Shown: piece by piece, positions 52,396 to 62,927 of the stretch
Numbering within the stretch: position 1 is the stretch's first letter
Layout of the letters: the number at the start of each line of letters is the position of its first letter
NCBI GenBank assembly: GCA_964035575.1
Contig: OZ037892.1
Coordinates: 372,001-436,000 of the forward strand
Origin: Rhynchopus sp. YZ270_cl-10
Lineage: Eukaryota; Euglenozoa; Diplonemea; Diplonemida; Diplonemidae
Length of the DNA stretch: 64,000 nucleotides
Direction of reading: 5' to 3'
Position numbers and translations under genes: made by a program
The notes under the pieces: generated by a model
Seen by the model: only the letters and a program-made list of their open reading frames with translations
The model's database searches: none
What the model was told of the DNA's origin: nothing

Positions 52396-52535
52396 ATAGT
52401 CAGATCTATACACTCATTGTATATACAATTGTCAATTGTACATACAATTGTATAGAAATTGTATAGATCTGACTATTTGATGTACAATCCCAACTTTTTT
52501 TATAGTCAGATCTATACAATTTATGTACAATCCCA
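52396..52535. repeat. Palindrome ATAGTCAGATCTATACA with a third, direct copy
   Basis: 52396-52476 is an inverted pair of ATAGTCAGATCTATACA around TACAATTG-rich sequence. A third copy follows at about 52501, and each of the last two is followed by TGTACAATCCCA. It looks like a small foldback that was partly duplicated. Confidence 0.7.
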
Positions 52536-52730
52536 GTATACACACAAAATATAACTGTCAGAGGAACCTAAACCTCACCTGGGTTGATTTTGAATGGGTT
52601 TCCGATACACTTTCCAATCAGAGAAGAGAAGGTGCAAAGGACGATTCAAAACAGATTTGGAGGGAGGGGGGAAAAGTTGAAAAAGATGCATGTGTCTCAT
52701 GCGCATCAAACATCCTAAATAAAACAAAGT

Positions 52731-52775
52731 GAAAGTGAAGTTGATAGTGCAAACGCCTCTTGGGCGCAGACACAT
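52731..52775 (+). repeat. Short repeat family C (type copy)
   Basis: Core GTGAAGTTGATAGTGCAAAC then GCCTC...GCGCAGACAC, where GTGC and GCAC-like ends can pair. Copies with variable 3' parts are at about 6919-6975, 32716-32772, 32932-32962, 33736-33812, 34712-34780, 35720-35752, 37170-37210, 41262-41340 and 51511-51540. Two (33736, 41262) end in a GGGTTATC-AACCCCC hairpin. All are in the plus orientation. Confidence 0.75.
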
Positions 52776-53338
52776 TGCAAACATTAAAACAAATGAAATG
52801 CTACACTACCGAAGGCAGTGATGGCTGCATACGTCTGCAGACGTCTGCATCCAACCCTGACCGAAGGTGGCCTTTTATCGCTGCAAAACACACTAAAAGG
52901 ACCAAATGGGGAAAGCACTCCAGCCTTTGTTGACACAACGAAACCCACCCCTAGGAAAAATTCTTCATTTTTAAGAAGAAAGGGGAAAAAGGCAAAATTA
53001 CGTTTATATGCAGGCTAGAAACAGTACAGCTTCAGTTGTTGTTGTTTTTCTTGTTCCCCCCTTCACAAGAGGAAAATGTGGGTATCAGTGGGTAGACATC
53101 ACAAAGGATTTGCCCACTGTACATATTATTACTATTTGTTGCATTCCACAAAGCGGAATACTTCGTTCAACACAAAACTAGAAAAAAAAAACTTTAAAAA
53201 ATGTCGGAAATCACACAACAAATAATGTGGACCCGCCAGCAGAAGAAACCCTAGACCTTAAGAACTCTCTCCACCAGCCGCCTTCTCTTCTCTGATACCC
53301 CTCCCTCTAGCGCTCTACGTGAAAACAGCTCCCCATTT

Positions 53339-56300
53339 TCAATCCCCTTCCCCTACGTTGATTGGGGCAAAGGCGCTGCTTGGTTGGGACTTAAAACTGC
53401 TGCTGTTTGGGGTGACTACGTCTATAGTAGTGGTCTTTCCTTTTAGGCGTTCTTGGATGGTGTCAACATCTTTGCGGAGGTCTGATACTAAGTGTGGGAG
53501 GTCTTCTACTTGGCCGCAGAGATCGCCGACGATTTCTTGAACATTATCCATGTCGGTTTTGATGTTTTCGACGTCCTCGGCTAGAGCAGTGGAGAGGTGG
53601 GGTGGTGCGGAATTGCTGTTGATAGAGTCAGCGCGTCGACGTTCTGCGATTTCTTGCTTTTTTTGCGCGTCATCTAAAAGAGATGTCTGTTCATTCAAAG
53701 CCTCCACCTGCGCCTCAACAAGCTTAATAGCCAACCCCTGCCTCCGATTTTCCTCCTCAAACATATTGTTCAACTGAACAATCTCATCAAAAATCGACTT
53801 CGCTTCGACCTGCCATTGTTCAGTAGTCAGTACCGTGCCCCGCGCTGATTCTATATCAGAGGCTTCTTGCAATTCGGTGACTGCAACGCTCAGGAGTTTT
53901 ATTTCCTTTGTAATGTTTGTGACGCCCTCAGGAGCACCCTGCGACTGCTGCGATTGAGTCGATTCAATGAGAGATTCGAGAATCTCCTGCTTCTGGCGGA
54001 GGTTGTGGATCTCCTCATTGATTTTCGCTACGTCGTTCGCACAGCCTGCTCCCACCTCATCCAGACGGTCACCAAGGTGCCCAACATCCGCATTTTTTGT
54101 ATATATTTCAAACTCCTGCTGCAGTTCAAAGAGCTCTCTTTGCACAGCCTTCAACCCAACCCCCCCTTCATCAGAGCCACCACCCTTCTCAATCTTTGCC
54201 TGAAGGAACTGCACCTCGGACTTCAAAAAATGGATGTCTTGCGAATAAACCTGGGTATGAACGAAACTGGGCTTTCTCTTCACCGTCGAAGAAGATGACG
54301 CAGACGATGATGAAGAAGACGACGAAGACGAAGAGCTCCCACGACGAAGCTTTCCTGTCTTTTTCTTCCCATTCCCATTCTGCCCTCCCGCCTCAATTTT
54401 CCCTTTAATCGCATTCAATTCAGCGCTAAGATCCGGTCTGTCCAACAATGCCGTGATATCTGCAGTACACACTGCCATATCTTCTTGCAATTTATCTACA
54501 TTCGCCGTTGCAGTTGCCTCACGAGAAACAAGGCTCTGCACCTGCCCTGACAACCCTTCCAGAGCATCAACCTGTTTTCTAAGCGCTTCAACAGAGTTTT
54601 CTACTCCACTATTCGACCCCCCCGACCGCATTTCGTTCATCTCATTGAAAGCCTCCTTTAAGTTGGATACCTCAGATCGTAGTTCGTCTATAAAGGGTAT
54701 ATCTGCAACGCCCTCCCGCACCGCCACCTGGTTATTTTGTGACCCCACCTTCTCGCTGAGTTCTTCTAACGCTCTGGACAGCGTTTCGCAGTCTGCCTCA
54801 TTGTTTTCCACCCTGCGGTTCACTTCGTCGAAATTCTCGGTGTTTTGTGATGTTGATACATCATAACCACCTGGTGTACTCCTCTGCAATGACGCAACCT
54901 TCTCGCTGAGTTCTTCTAACGCTCTGGACAGCGATTCGCAGTCTGCCTCATTGCTTTTCACTCTACGGTTCACTTCGTTGAAATTCTCTGTAGAGTTTTG
55001 TGATGTTGATACAGCATAGCCACCTGGTGTGCTCCTCTGCAATGACGCAACCTTCTCGCTGAGTTCTTCTAATGAATTAGACAGTTTTTCACAAACTGCT
55101 TCATTGTCATTCACCCTCCGTCCAACCTCATCCAACTCATTGCGAGGTATCACAGCAGACATAGGTCTACTCTGTACCCCACGCCGTCCTGTTGTATCCT
55201 GTAATGTGTCCATTTCCCTTTTCAACCCTTCCACCTCACGTACCAAAGAGGCAACCTTCTGTTCGGCCTGACGAAGCGACGCGAGGGTGGTGTCTTTTGC
55301 TTTATCCTCCTGAAGGAGGTCCATTTGGGTGCTGATGCCTGCGACCGCGGCTTTGAGGAGGGTGACTTCGTTGTGTGGGGTGGTGGTGGTAGTGGGGGTG
55401 GTGGGGCTGCTATGTGCGCCGCCTTCATGCAGAAGCTGGATCTCTCTTTCGATGGTGATGAGGTTTGCGTTTACCCCGGAGAGTTCGTTGTGGACGTCGC
55501 GGGAGAGAACATCGATGTTGTGTTTGTCTGTTTCATGTCTAGCAGCAAGAGCACGCAGCTCTCCAGCAAGATCCGCGGAGGTTTCAGAGGTGCACAGCCC
55601 ATCGCAACGTTGTTCCACAGTGTTTAATCGTTTGAAGATTCGTTTGATGTCTTGGTCGACCTTCTTCTCGTCCTTTCCGTTGACGCTGCTCATCGGTGAA
55701 TCAGATCTTCTCGATGAACTACGTCCCAAAGACCGCAAAGATGTATGCAAACGCGGTGAATGTTGCTCCGTTTTTCTCTCCATCCTTCCGATTTTTGCCT
55801 CCATTTCGTTGACCTTTGCGGTAAGTTTGTGAACAGTGTTGCTTTCATGCTCATCTCTTCTCTCTCGTCTCTCCTCTACCACCGACGACGCGCTAGACGC
55901 TGATGAGCAATACGCAAAACCCTTCCCTTTTGTCTTGGCTGGGGCAGCATCGAAGGGTGCGTGGCTGCTGTTCGCAAGGCTTGCTTCTATCGCATCAACA
56001 CGAGAACGCAGCAGATCGAACCCTACTGTAGTCACACCCCTGGAGCTTGCACCGATTGCACCGATTGAACCGACTGCGCCAAGCTCTGGTGCTGGGGAGA
56101 CGAATTGGCTTTGGTTGGCGGTTTTGGTCTTCATATTTTCTACTACGGAAAAGAGCGTCGTGACTTCGGACTGCAGATCACCATAGTTCTGGAGATACAG
56201 CTCGCGGGTGGTGTCCAGGTCTGAGGTAAGTGTAGCGATGCGTTCCCCCATGCGGGTTAGAACGTCCTTCACGCTGTGCGCACCACACTTCCTGCACACC

Positions 56301-57115
56301 TCTCGCATTGCGTCGTGGAGGATCGCTGTCGAGGTGCGCACGTTGCGTCCTTTTGGGGTTCCAAACAAATCCCTTCCTTCCTGCACTGCGCCTGCTTCCA
56401 TAGCGGAGGTAATACTCTCCCCAAAGAAACCCTTTAAAAACTGAAGAAAATCACCAGAATTTGGCGCAAATGATGTCGAATTAGAGTGAGAAAAACTCTC
56501 GCCATTATCCGGAGGCGTTGCAAAGGGGGGAATGATCCTCGATATGGTTGGTGTCGCTGGTATCTCCTGTTGTGTATGCACTCCCTCCACTGCTTCAACC
56601 CTCGCGGTGAGTTCTTTGAACGAAGCTAGAAGAGTGTTTTGATCCTCTCGTACTGCGTCTTCGAGAATATCGAGACCACGTTGGCAGAGCTCTGTCCCTG
56701 CAGTGCATTCTTGCAGTCTGAATTCGATGTTCCCTGAAATTTTCTCCCCTTCCTCCTCGCTCATTGCTATATCCAGCGGTGGTGACGGGCTCATATGACG
56801 GGACATAAAGCTTGGTGGTGCAGTCTCCACACCCTTCGCAAGTTCTTCCTTCACCTTAGCTGCGATTATCAGTTCAATCCTTGCCTGAGAAGCATCAGAA
56901 AGCGGCAAATGAAACCGCCCCCCCTCCGTAACATGAGGGGTCAGCACAGAGGTCTGTTTCTGTTCTTCGACCTGCAGGCGAAGCGATTCATGAGCTTCAA
57001 AAAGCTGCAAAATGTCTTCTTCGCAAGACATCCGTGTACGAAGCAACTGTGCGTTCATGGAGTCTTTCAAATCATTAACCTGCTTGAACAGCGACTGCAC
57101 AGTTTTGGTTGACAT
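53339..57115 (-). CDS. Long coiled-coil protein, 1258 residues
   Basis: The start is taken at the ATG at 57115 (MSTKTVQSLFKQV). The frame stays open 83 codons further upstream, but that part is aromatic-rich, A/T-rich and contains the likely splice acceptor (TATTATTTTGTGGAG). Almost the whole protein is heptad-rich, with several long coiled coils, interrupted by a Ser-rich stretch (about residue 1000). Three tandem repeats of about 48 residues (NEADCESLSRALEELSEKV, then ASLQRSTPGGY) are encoded at roughly 54735-55115. No motor, kinase or membrane domain is seen. Coiled-coil proteins of this size in flagellated protists are usually cytoskeletal, basal-body or Golgi tethers, but I cannot assign a family. 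Confidence 0.85.
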   Translation of the reverse strand: MSTKTVQSLFKQVNDLKDSMNAQLLRTRMSCEEDILQLFEAHESLRLQVEEQKQTSVLTPHVTEGGRFHLPLSDASQARIELIIAAKVKEELAKGVETAPPSFMSRHMSPSPPLDIAMSEEEGEKISGNIEFRLQECTAGTELCQRGLDILEDAVREDQNTLLASFKELTARVEAVEGVHTQQEIPATPTISRIIPPFATPPDNGESFSHSNSTSFAPNSGDFLQFLKGFFGESITSAMEAGAVQEGRDLFGTPKGRNVRTSTAILHDAMREVCRKCGAHSVKDVLTRMGERIATLTSDLDTTRELYLQNYGDLQSEVTTLFSVVENMKTKTANQSQFVSPAPELGAVGSIGAIGASSRGVTTVGFDLLRSRVDAIEASLANSSHAPFDAAPAKTKGKGFAYCSSASSASSVVEERRERRDEHESNTVHKLTAKVNEMEAKIGRMERKTEQHSPRLHTSLRSLGRSSSRRSDSPMSSVNGKDEKKVDQDIKRIFKRLNTVEQRCDGLCTSETSADLAGELRALAARHETDKHNIDVLSRDVHNELSGVNANLITIEREIQLLHEGGAHSSPTTPTTTTTPHNEVTLLKAAVAGISTQMDLLQEDKAKDTTLASLRQAEQKVASLVREVEGLKREMDTLQDTTGRRGVQSRPMSAVIPRNELDEVGRRVNDNEAVCEKLSNSLEELSEKVASLQRSTPGGYAVSTSQNSTENFNEVNRRVKSNEADCESLSRALEELSEKVASLQRSTPGGYDVSTSQNTENFDEVNRRVENNEADCETLSRALEELSEKVGSQNNQVAVREGVADIPFIDELRSEVSNLKEAFNEMNEMRSGGSNSGVENSVEALRKQVDALEGLSGQVQSLVSREATATANVDKLQEDMAVCTADITALLDRPDLSAELNAIKGKIEAGGQNGNGKKKTGKLRRGSSSSSSSSSSSSASSSSTVKRKPSFVHTQVYSQDIHFLKSEVQFLQAKIEKGGGSDEGGVGLKAVQRELFELQQEFEIYTKNADVGHLGDRLDEVGAGCANDVAKINEEIHNLRQKQEILESLIESTQSQQSQGAPEGVTNITKEIKLLSVAVTELQEASDIESARGTVLTTEQWQVEAKSIFDEIVQLNNMFEEENRRQGLAIKLVEAQVEALNEQTSLLDDAQKKQEIAERRRADSINSNSAPPHLSTALAEDVENIKTDMDNVQEIVGDLCGQVEDLPHLVSDLRKDVDTIQERLKGKTTTIDVVTPNSSSFKSQPSSAFAPINVGEGD

Positions 57116-57406
57116 TTTTTTTGGTCTCCACAAAATAATAAAAAAAAATGTGGAAAAGGGGAGAATGTGTGTGTTGTGCGCTGACGCACTTCTGAAAGGG
57201 TGGTGTTTTGAAAGCAAAATGTGGGTACAACGATACCCTGCATTCAAAGGAGGTCTTAAACTAAAAAAACAAGACAACAATTTGCAAGAGGACACCTCAG
57301 ATTGAATACACTTTTTTTGCTTCTTAAGAGTGATGTGTAAAAGAAACGCTTGCAAGACTCCCAAGAGTTATGAAGACTCAAGAACTTCATCAGTCGTGAC
57401 GATGTT

Positions 57407-57850
57407 ATGAAAGCTGCTCAACTCACGAACGCCATGGTGACGGTCTGCGACATGCTGGGGAACCTGCACCCCGAGGACCACGAGGCCTTCTGTGCGATCA
57501 TGGGCAACAGGACTAGAGTCCCAAGGAATGGCGGAGACCCGATCTGGGGCGACGAGTACTGCGACAAACACATGTACACCCTGTGCCCAGATGACTGCGA
57601 GCACTGCCACGGCAACACAAGAAGGTGCTGCCTGGAATGCCACGAGAAGAGGCCGGGGAAGTTCTACCGCGGAGAGGGCGGGCGCAAGATGCAACGCGAC
57701 GCCAGGAGAGAGCACACGGAACTGATCGACAAGTGCTTAGCCAGGTTGGAATTGGTGTACTCCCCGACCATGAGACCTCCCAACCATCTGCACTGGAGAA
57801 GACAGGCTTGGTCGTGGTTTCTGTGTACCACAAAGCTGAAGGGGACGTGA
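57407..57850 (+). CDS. Small Cys/His-rich ORF on the opposite strand
   Basis: A 147-residue plus-strand frame with codon bias like real coding sequence over about residues 1-115. The Cys/His cluster (YCDKH, LCPDDCEHCHG, CCLECHEK) suggests one or two zinc-binding sites. The frame is plausible for about 12 codons upstream of the ATG (NFISRDDV), and the last 30 residues look less protein-like. It may therefore be a fragment of a larger gene or of a mobile element rather than a whole gene. Apart from the hAT transposase it is the only plausible coding sequence on this strand. No family is recognised. Confidence 0.4.
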   Translation: MKAAQLTNAMVTVCDMLGNLHPEDHEAFCAIMGNRTRVPRNGGDPIWGDEYCDKHMYTLCPDDCEHCHGNTRRCCLECHEKRPGKFYRGEGGRKMQRDARREHTELIDKCLARLELVYSPTMRPPNHLHWRRQAWSWFLCTTKLKGT

Positions 57851-58308
57851 ATACCGCCACACAGCTGTGTTAGGCGCTCTCACCACCCAGACGCCACTCA
57901 ACAAGAGCGAAGAGCGAAGACCACCTCTTCGGACACCTCCAAACCATCCACATCGACACAGCGCAACCCAAACGGGTGTGGCCTTCTCCTTCGTGCAAAA
58001 CTCCGCCGCGTGACCAGGGCTGTGTACGAAGCTCACACAGAGGTTACATAGAAATCGAAAAAAAGACTATTTTTTTGAAAAGAACGTCGTGTGTTGAGGC
58101 AAGGGTGGAAGAGCTTTATAAAAAAGAGCAGTTGAAACGTGGTAAAACGCATCTCTGTCGAAAAATACATATCTGAAAATAGCGCAAGCAAAATAATGTT
58201 TTACACAAAACACAGTGCAAAACATCCCTACGGAGGTCGCACACTCACAACACAAACCCCACACCGGGTACTATCTCAGTCGCTGTCCTCTCTCTTGCGC
58301 TTCTTCGT

Positions 58309-59280
58309 CTACTTCGCAGCGTTGTACGCTTCTAATGCTGCAGCGAAGGCTTCGCTGTGTCCTCTTCTGTGTGCTACGTCCTCTGCAGTGTGACCTAAAT
58401 CGTTCTTCTTTGTGAGGTTGGGAGTCTCTGCTTCGAACGCAATGCGAAGGCACTCTGGGTCACCGGAACCTGCAGCGAGCATGAGGAGTGTGTGCTTGAT
58501 GGTTCCGAAGGTTGCGTTGGGTTTGTGACCACCTGCATCGAAAAGAAGTTGCATGCAGTCTGCGTGCCCGTACTCAGCTGCGACACTGAGCGCTGTGTCG
58601 CCGTCGTCCCCGACCATCGCAGGGTCGCACCCAGCCTCGATCAGCACTCTCAGGCACTCCACAAAACCTGATTGAGCAGCACATATGGGTGCAGTGTAGC
58701 CTGTAATGAAGCTCTCTCTCATGATGGTGGCATCCGGATCTGTACCCTCCTCCAGGGCCAGACGCACACACCCGACGGAGCCCGCCATTGCTGCATACAC
58801 CAAAGCTGTGGTGCAGTACCGATTGCACGTCTTGTTGATGTCGGCACCCTCCGCAATCAGACGCCGCATGCTGGCCACATCGTCACCAACCGCAGCCGCG
58901 TACAGGGCCTGCTGCGGGGCACACTTTGTCTCGATGTACAGAGGCAGAAGCTCTGCCATGTTGCCATGTGGTTCTGCAAGTATGTTACCACCATCTTTGA
59001 CCAAATCACGAACACCCTTCTCGCTGACCCCCCAGCCACGTCTGCGCAGCTCTGCCTCCGCCACCACCCGTGGGCTCGCCTCCACCACAACCGTGCACCC
59101 CTCCTCCAACGCCGTCACCTCGAGAAGCGGTGCTGCGTCTGCACCATAACGCAGCACAATAGAGTCAGCCTCTGTGTCCAGAGCACGCGCTGCTGCCTCC
59201 ACAAGGCTGGCCACAGTGCTTGTCTCCTCGACCTCCAAGCTCAAGGTCTCGCATCCAGCATGTTGCAAGAAAACCAGCAT
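58309..59280 (-). CDS. Ubiquitin-like/ankyrin repeat protein
   Basis: A 323-residue protein from the ATG at 59280; a CATACCCCTCAG acceptor lies about 20 nt upstream, inside the longer open frame, which rules out the earlier start. Residues 1-75 are a ubiquitin-like domain (MLVFLQHAG, SLEVEETSTVASLVEAAARA, EEGCTVVVEA), followed by VAEAELRRRGWG, which parallels AARAELHALGE of the LRR gene. Residues about 115-320 hold six to seven ankyrin repeats (ALYAAAVGDDVASMRRLIAEG..., TALVYAAMAGSVGCVRLALEEG, APICAAQSGFVECLRVLIEAG, TALSVAAEYGHADCMQLLFDAG). There is no signal peptide or membrane helix. It is probably a protein-interaction adaptor. Confidence 0.87.
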   Translation of the reverse strand: MLVFLQHAGCETLSLEVEETSTVASLVEAAARALDTEADSIVLRYGADAAPLLEVTALEEGCTVVVEASPRVVAEAELRRRGWGVSEKGVRDLVKDGGNILAEPHGNMAELLPLYIETKCAPQQALYAAAVGDDVASMRRLIAEGADINKTCNRYCTTALVYAAMAGSVGCVRLALEEGTDPDATIMRESFITGYTAPICAAQSGFVECLRVLIEAGCDPAMVGDDGDTALSVAAEYGHADCMQLLFDAGGHKPNATFGTIKHTLLMLAAGSGDPECLRIAFEAETPNLTKKNDLGHTAEDVAHRRGHSEAFAAALEAYNAAK

Positions 59281-60511
59281 TGTGTGTTGTGCAAAGTACT
59301 GAGGGGTATGACGTGGGTGAGGGAGACAATAGCAGGTGACAGGTTGCGACGTTTGGAACAAATGATTAAGATAATGTTTTCAATCCAAAGATGGAGGTTT
59401 GTCCAGGAACAAAGCAATATCCAAAGTGTCTGGTTTTTTGGTGGTAATGAGAACACAAATCGCATCGCTAAGATGAAACCTAATCTACACAAGGTGTCAC
59501 GCAGAAAAAGCAGACCTAAAAAAAAAAAAGAGTTTCAGCGAGTGACAAAACCTGGAAGCCTGGGGTAACCAGTAGATGAATGCACTCCTGTCTCGAAGCG
59601 AGGAAAGGAAAAGAGGCAGAGTGGCAGAAAGAATAGAAAAATGAAGGGAAAAAAAGATCACCCCACTATTTTATTTTTTTTACTGACGTGGAATTTTTTT
59701 TGGCGTTTTTTTTTTTTGTTGGTGTTGTTACTTTTTTTTATTCTTCTCCTTGGATATTTTTTTTTGTCTGGGGGGTGTTTTTTTATGTCATCTGTTGGTT
59801 AGTGTAGCTATCGTTCAGATAGTCTTCACTATACCTTTTTTTGTGTTGTGCAAAAAGCCTTAGTTGGAGCGTTCACATGAGTCTGGATTTTTTTTCACAA
59901 AAAAAAAAAATTGAGAATTCACAAAAAAAGAAATTCACGAAAATTCGCGGAAATTCGCAAACGTTCACAGAAATTCACGTCTGGCATTATGTACTTTCGT
60001 ACAAACAAAAAGATGCGCCTGTGAACACGTGTCGTCAGACCCCATGGAAACACCCTATTAGCATAATTTTGCATTTCAATGAACACACTCGAAGAAAAGC
60101 CCTCGCATTTTTATTTTTCAAAAAAAAATAATATAAAAACAGGAAGTGTGAAGATGGATTCGCTAAGCCTCTCTGTGCTTGGCCACCTTAGTCACTTTAG
60201 TCACCCAACAAAAGAGAGAGCGAAAAACTTTTCATAACAGAGCGGTCACCCGAATGACACTTTTTTTTTTGTCGCTAAGACAACAGCGTCGTGCACCTCA
60301 AATGGTTTCAGTGGAAACAACACAAAAAAAAAGTTGCCTCCATCAACTGCAGTCCCCCTCCCCATCCCCTCCACTCTCATTCTTATTTTCATTTTCATTT
60401 TCACACAAATCCACATAACAAAAAATAAGTTGGCTTGAAATACAAAGCCCTCTCATAACATGGTACCTTTTGGTACATAACCGGCGCACCGTGGGTGGAA
60501 ACCCCAAACAA

Positions 60512-60560
60512 TAAGAAAAGGTTATAAGATGATCCTAAGCCTCTCGTGCTTAGTCACCTT
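60512..60560 (+). repeat. Short hairpin repeat family A (type copy)
   Basis: About 48 bp, core TTATAAGATGATCCTAAGCC then TCTCGTGCTTAGTCACCTT. CTAAGC and GCTTAG form a 6-bp stem with a 7-nt loop. Other copies: 3195-3245, 7624-7672, 33305-33350, 35379-35422, 37265-37312, 41934-41978, 42620-42665, 60141-60190, and remnants near 9026 and 61790. All are in this orientation, antisense to the genes; copies 3195 and 37265 lie in introns. Confidence 0.9.
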
Positions 60561-61208
60561 GATCACTTTAATATAAGCGGGGGGGTAAGGTCAGAAATGA
60601 AACTTCGTTTTACGGGGTTTTTCGTCGGAAGAGGACAAGAGGACAGAAAGGGAAAAAGAGAGAAAAAAAAATTTCTGAAGTCTCGCTTCAAAAAAAGGGT
60701 GTGTTAGTATAAGGGAAGGGGAAAAGGGAGGAAAAGGAGGGGATTGTGATGTGGGAGGTGCGGGGAAAATAAAGGGTACACAATTTTGTCAATTTAGCGG
60801 ATTTTTTTTTTGAGTAAACGAAGAACTGTGTGTAGCACGGTGAACCTAAAATTATGGGTATCAAATAAAAATGAATTGTCAGTTCGGGAGGCGAGGGGAA
60901 AATGATTTTTTTTTGTTGTTTTGTTTTGTGTCCCACCTTTCAACCAAGCTTATGACAGCAGATGAAAAGTTCGCAAACACAAAATAAATAAAAAATAAAA
61001 ATTTCTCCAAACTGCTATTTTTGGAAAAACCTGTGCCACCCTAGAGTGTGCTCCACTATTCTTTTTTTTCACGAGTGCTACCTCATTGTTCAAAGGATCG
61101 TGCTTGTAGTGCATTACGAAGTATTTCAAAATATGCAATCAATAAATTGATAGCATAGGAGGGATCAACAAAAATGTTCCCGTCTTTCTTTGCAGTGCAT
61201 AAAAGAAA

Positions 61209-61251
61209 AAGTTGACTTGAAATACAAAGCCCTCTCGTGAACAGTGTACCA
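61209..61251 (+). repeat. Short repeat family B (type copy)
   Basis: Core TTGACTTGAAATACAAAGCC then CTCTCGTGAACAGTGTACC. Longer copies (15813-15900, 60429-60515, 1379-1455) continue so that GTGTACC can pair with GGTACAC and end in a GGTGGAAACCCC-like motif. Other copies: 15606-15650, 32681-32715, 34208-34245, 36026-36062, 52225-52262. All are in the same orientation, antisense to the genes. Confidence 0.88.
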
Positions 61252-62927
61252 GATTTACAAAAGAACGACGCCGATAAAGTATCGCTTCCAAAAAACATTA
61301 ATTTTTAAACACCGCTTTCAAATGCTCGCATCCTGTTTTGTTTCACTGTAACCTACAATGGTGCAGTGATGCTTTTTTTGGGGTGCAGTTTTGTTGACAA
61401 CAAAAAAAAATAGTTTCATGATTTCAAGAAAGAATAGCAATGAGTGTTGTACCAATAGCTTCTGCACTCCCAACAAGATCAATTTTCATGTACTTTCCAT
61501 TTCAAAGAAGCGAAAAGCACATAAGAACATTCAAAAAAACGATACTGCCCAAAAAATTAATCATAGAGAAAAAGAGAAAGAAAGTTTGATTACAGTTGGA
61601 TAAGTAATAATATTGGCAAAAAAAAAATTGGTACCACAGGGCCATACCATATACTGGGATTATCAACGTTTTGAAAATACGGCCTGGTTTTCAGGCCTAT
61701 ATGTCGCGACCAAAAAAGTCGCCAATTGCAAGAAAACCCCCAAATCCCGCCAATATTATTTGATCGCCAAGTTTCTTGTCCAACTGTAACGCAAGCCTCG
61801 CTTAGTCGCCAAAAAAACATCCTCTCATTTTAGGTAAAACTAACAATCTGACCCACCTGAGGAAACCACCGCATTCTTTTTTTTTTTTTTTTTTTTGAGA
61901 AAATAACTTCAAAGTGGTGATGGGAGGTAAGATGCGGGGAGGGGGTAAAAAAAAAACACCTATATTTTATTCTTTTTCCTGACATCGGGTTCAGGAATAC
62001 CAGACATGGGGGGGGGGAGAGAAGAAAAAGAAAAAAGAGAGAAAAGAAAAAAAGAAAAAAGGATCTCAACTGAACGAACCCTGAACGAATACTGCGCAGC
62101 AAAAAGGAAAAAAGGGAAGAGAGGAAACCCGGGGGAGAGGGGGGGGATTTGAAAATGTTTTTTTTATTTGTTTTTGAAAGTGCTTGGGGATTATTTTTTT
62201 TTTTTGATCAAATAGAAGTGAAATTCTATTATTTCAGGCACGATGTCAGAAAGTGCTTGGGGAGGGGGGGAATACGCTGGCACAAAAAAAGGAGGGGATG
62301 GGGAGAGAATTTGACATACGACTGTGTCACACATCAAAGAGGGAGAGAAAAAAATCACAGCGTCATGTGATAAAACAGGGTGGGGGGTGGTGGGGGGGAA
62401 ATTGAACGTCGTTGTTAAAGGTTGGGGGGAATTTGAGAGTTGGTCAAAAAAAAATACTGAACCAAAAAAAAATTTGTTTGATCAATGACAACTATCATAA
62501 GATGGCGGCCACAATTTTTTTTTTTCTTCACAGGATGAAAAAAAAGGGGGATTTTTTTTTAGAGAAACCTACTGGGGGGGAGCTATTAAAGGATACGTAT
62601 ACTTTATTCGGCGGGAATTACTGCTTAAATGGCCAAAAAACGAAAAAGGAAAAAAAAAAAAAATCACTGTTATTTTGGGGTTTTCAGGTGGCCGAAACCT
62701 CGCGAAAACACCACCATCGACATTTTTGGGCCAATCCCAGCCAGTGGTGGGGTCAATGTGGAAAAATGAACAATTTTTTGGTGACTTAAATTTTCACAAA
62801 TCTGAACCCTATCAGCACCAATCGTGTGAAAACTGATACACGCGTTTTAGGTCAAAAATACTCATTTATACCCCGCAGGGTATACTTTATTCCCTCCCTC
62901 CGGCAAAAATTATTACCCTCAAGGGAG

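Larger units (their letters stand above)
50397..53338. other. 2.9-kb spacer with MITEs and palindromes
   Basis: It starts with the 5' flank shared with 47192-47391. From about 50560 to 51180 it is C-rich and featureless. Further right it holds a family C-like repeat (51511-51540), the 156-bp MITE (51907-52062), a family B copy (52225-52262), the palindrome cluster at 52396-52540 and a family C copy (52731-52775). No gene was found. Confidence 0.6.

Noticed and set aside
53339-57364. Upstream 83-codon extension of the coiled-coil ORF
   Set aside because: The extension is A/T- and Phe-rich, contains a likely splice acceptor, and is followed by a good ATG at 57115 that begins the heptad-rich protein.
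59281-59361. Upstream start of the ankyrin ORF (27 extra codons)
   Set aside because: A CCCCTCAG acceptor lies within it, and the ubiquitin-like head of the family begins exactly at the ATG at 59280.
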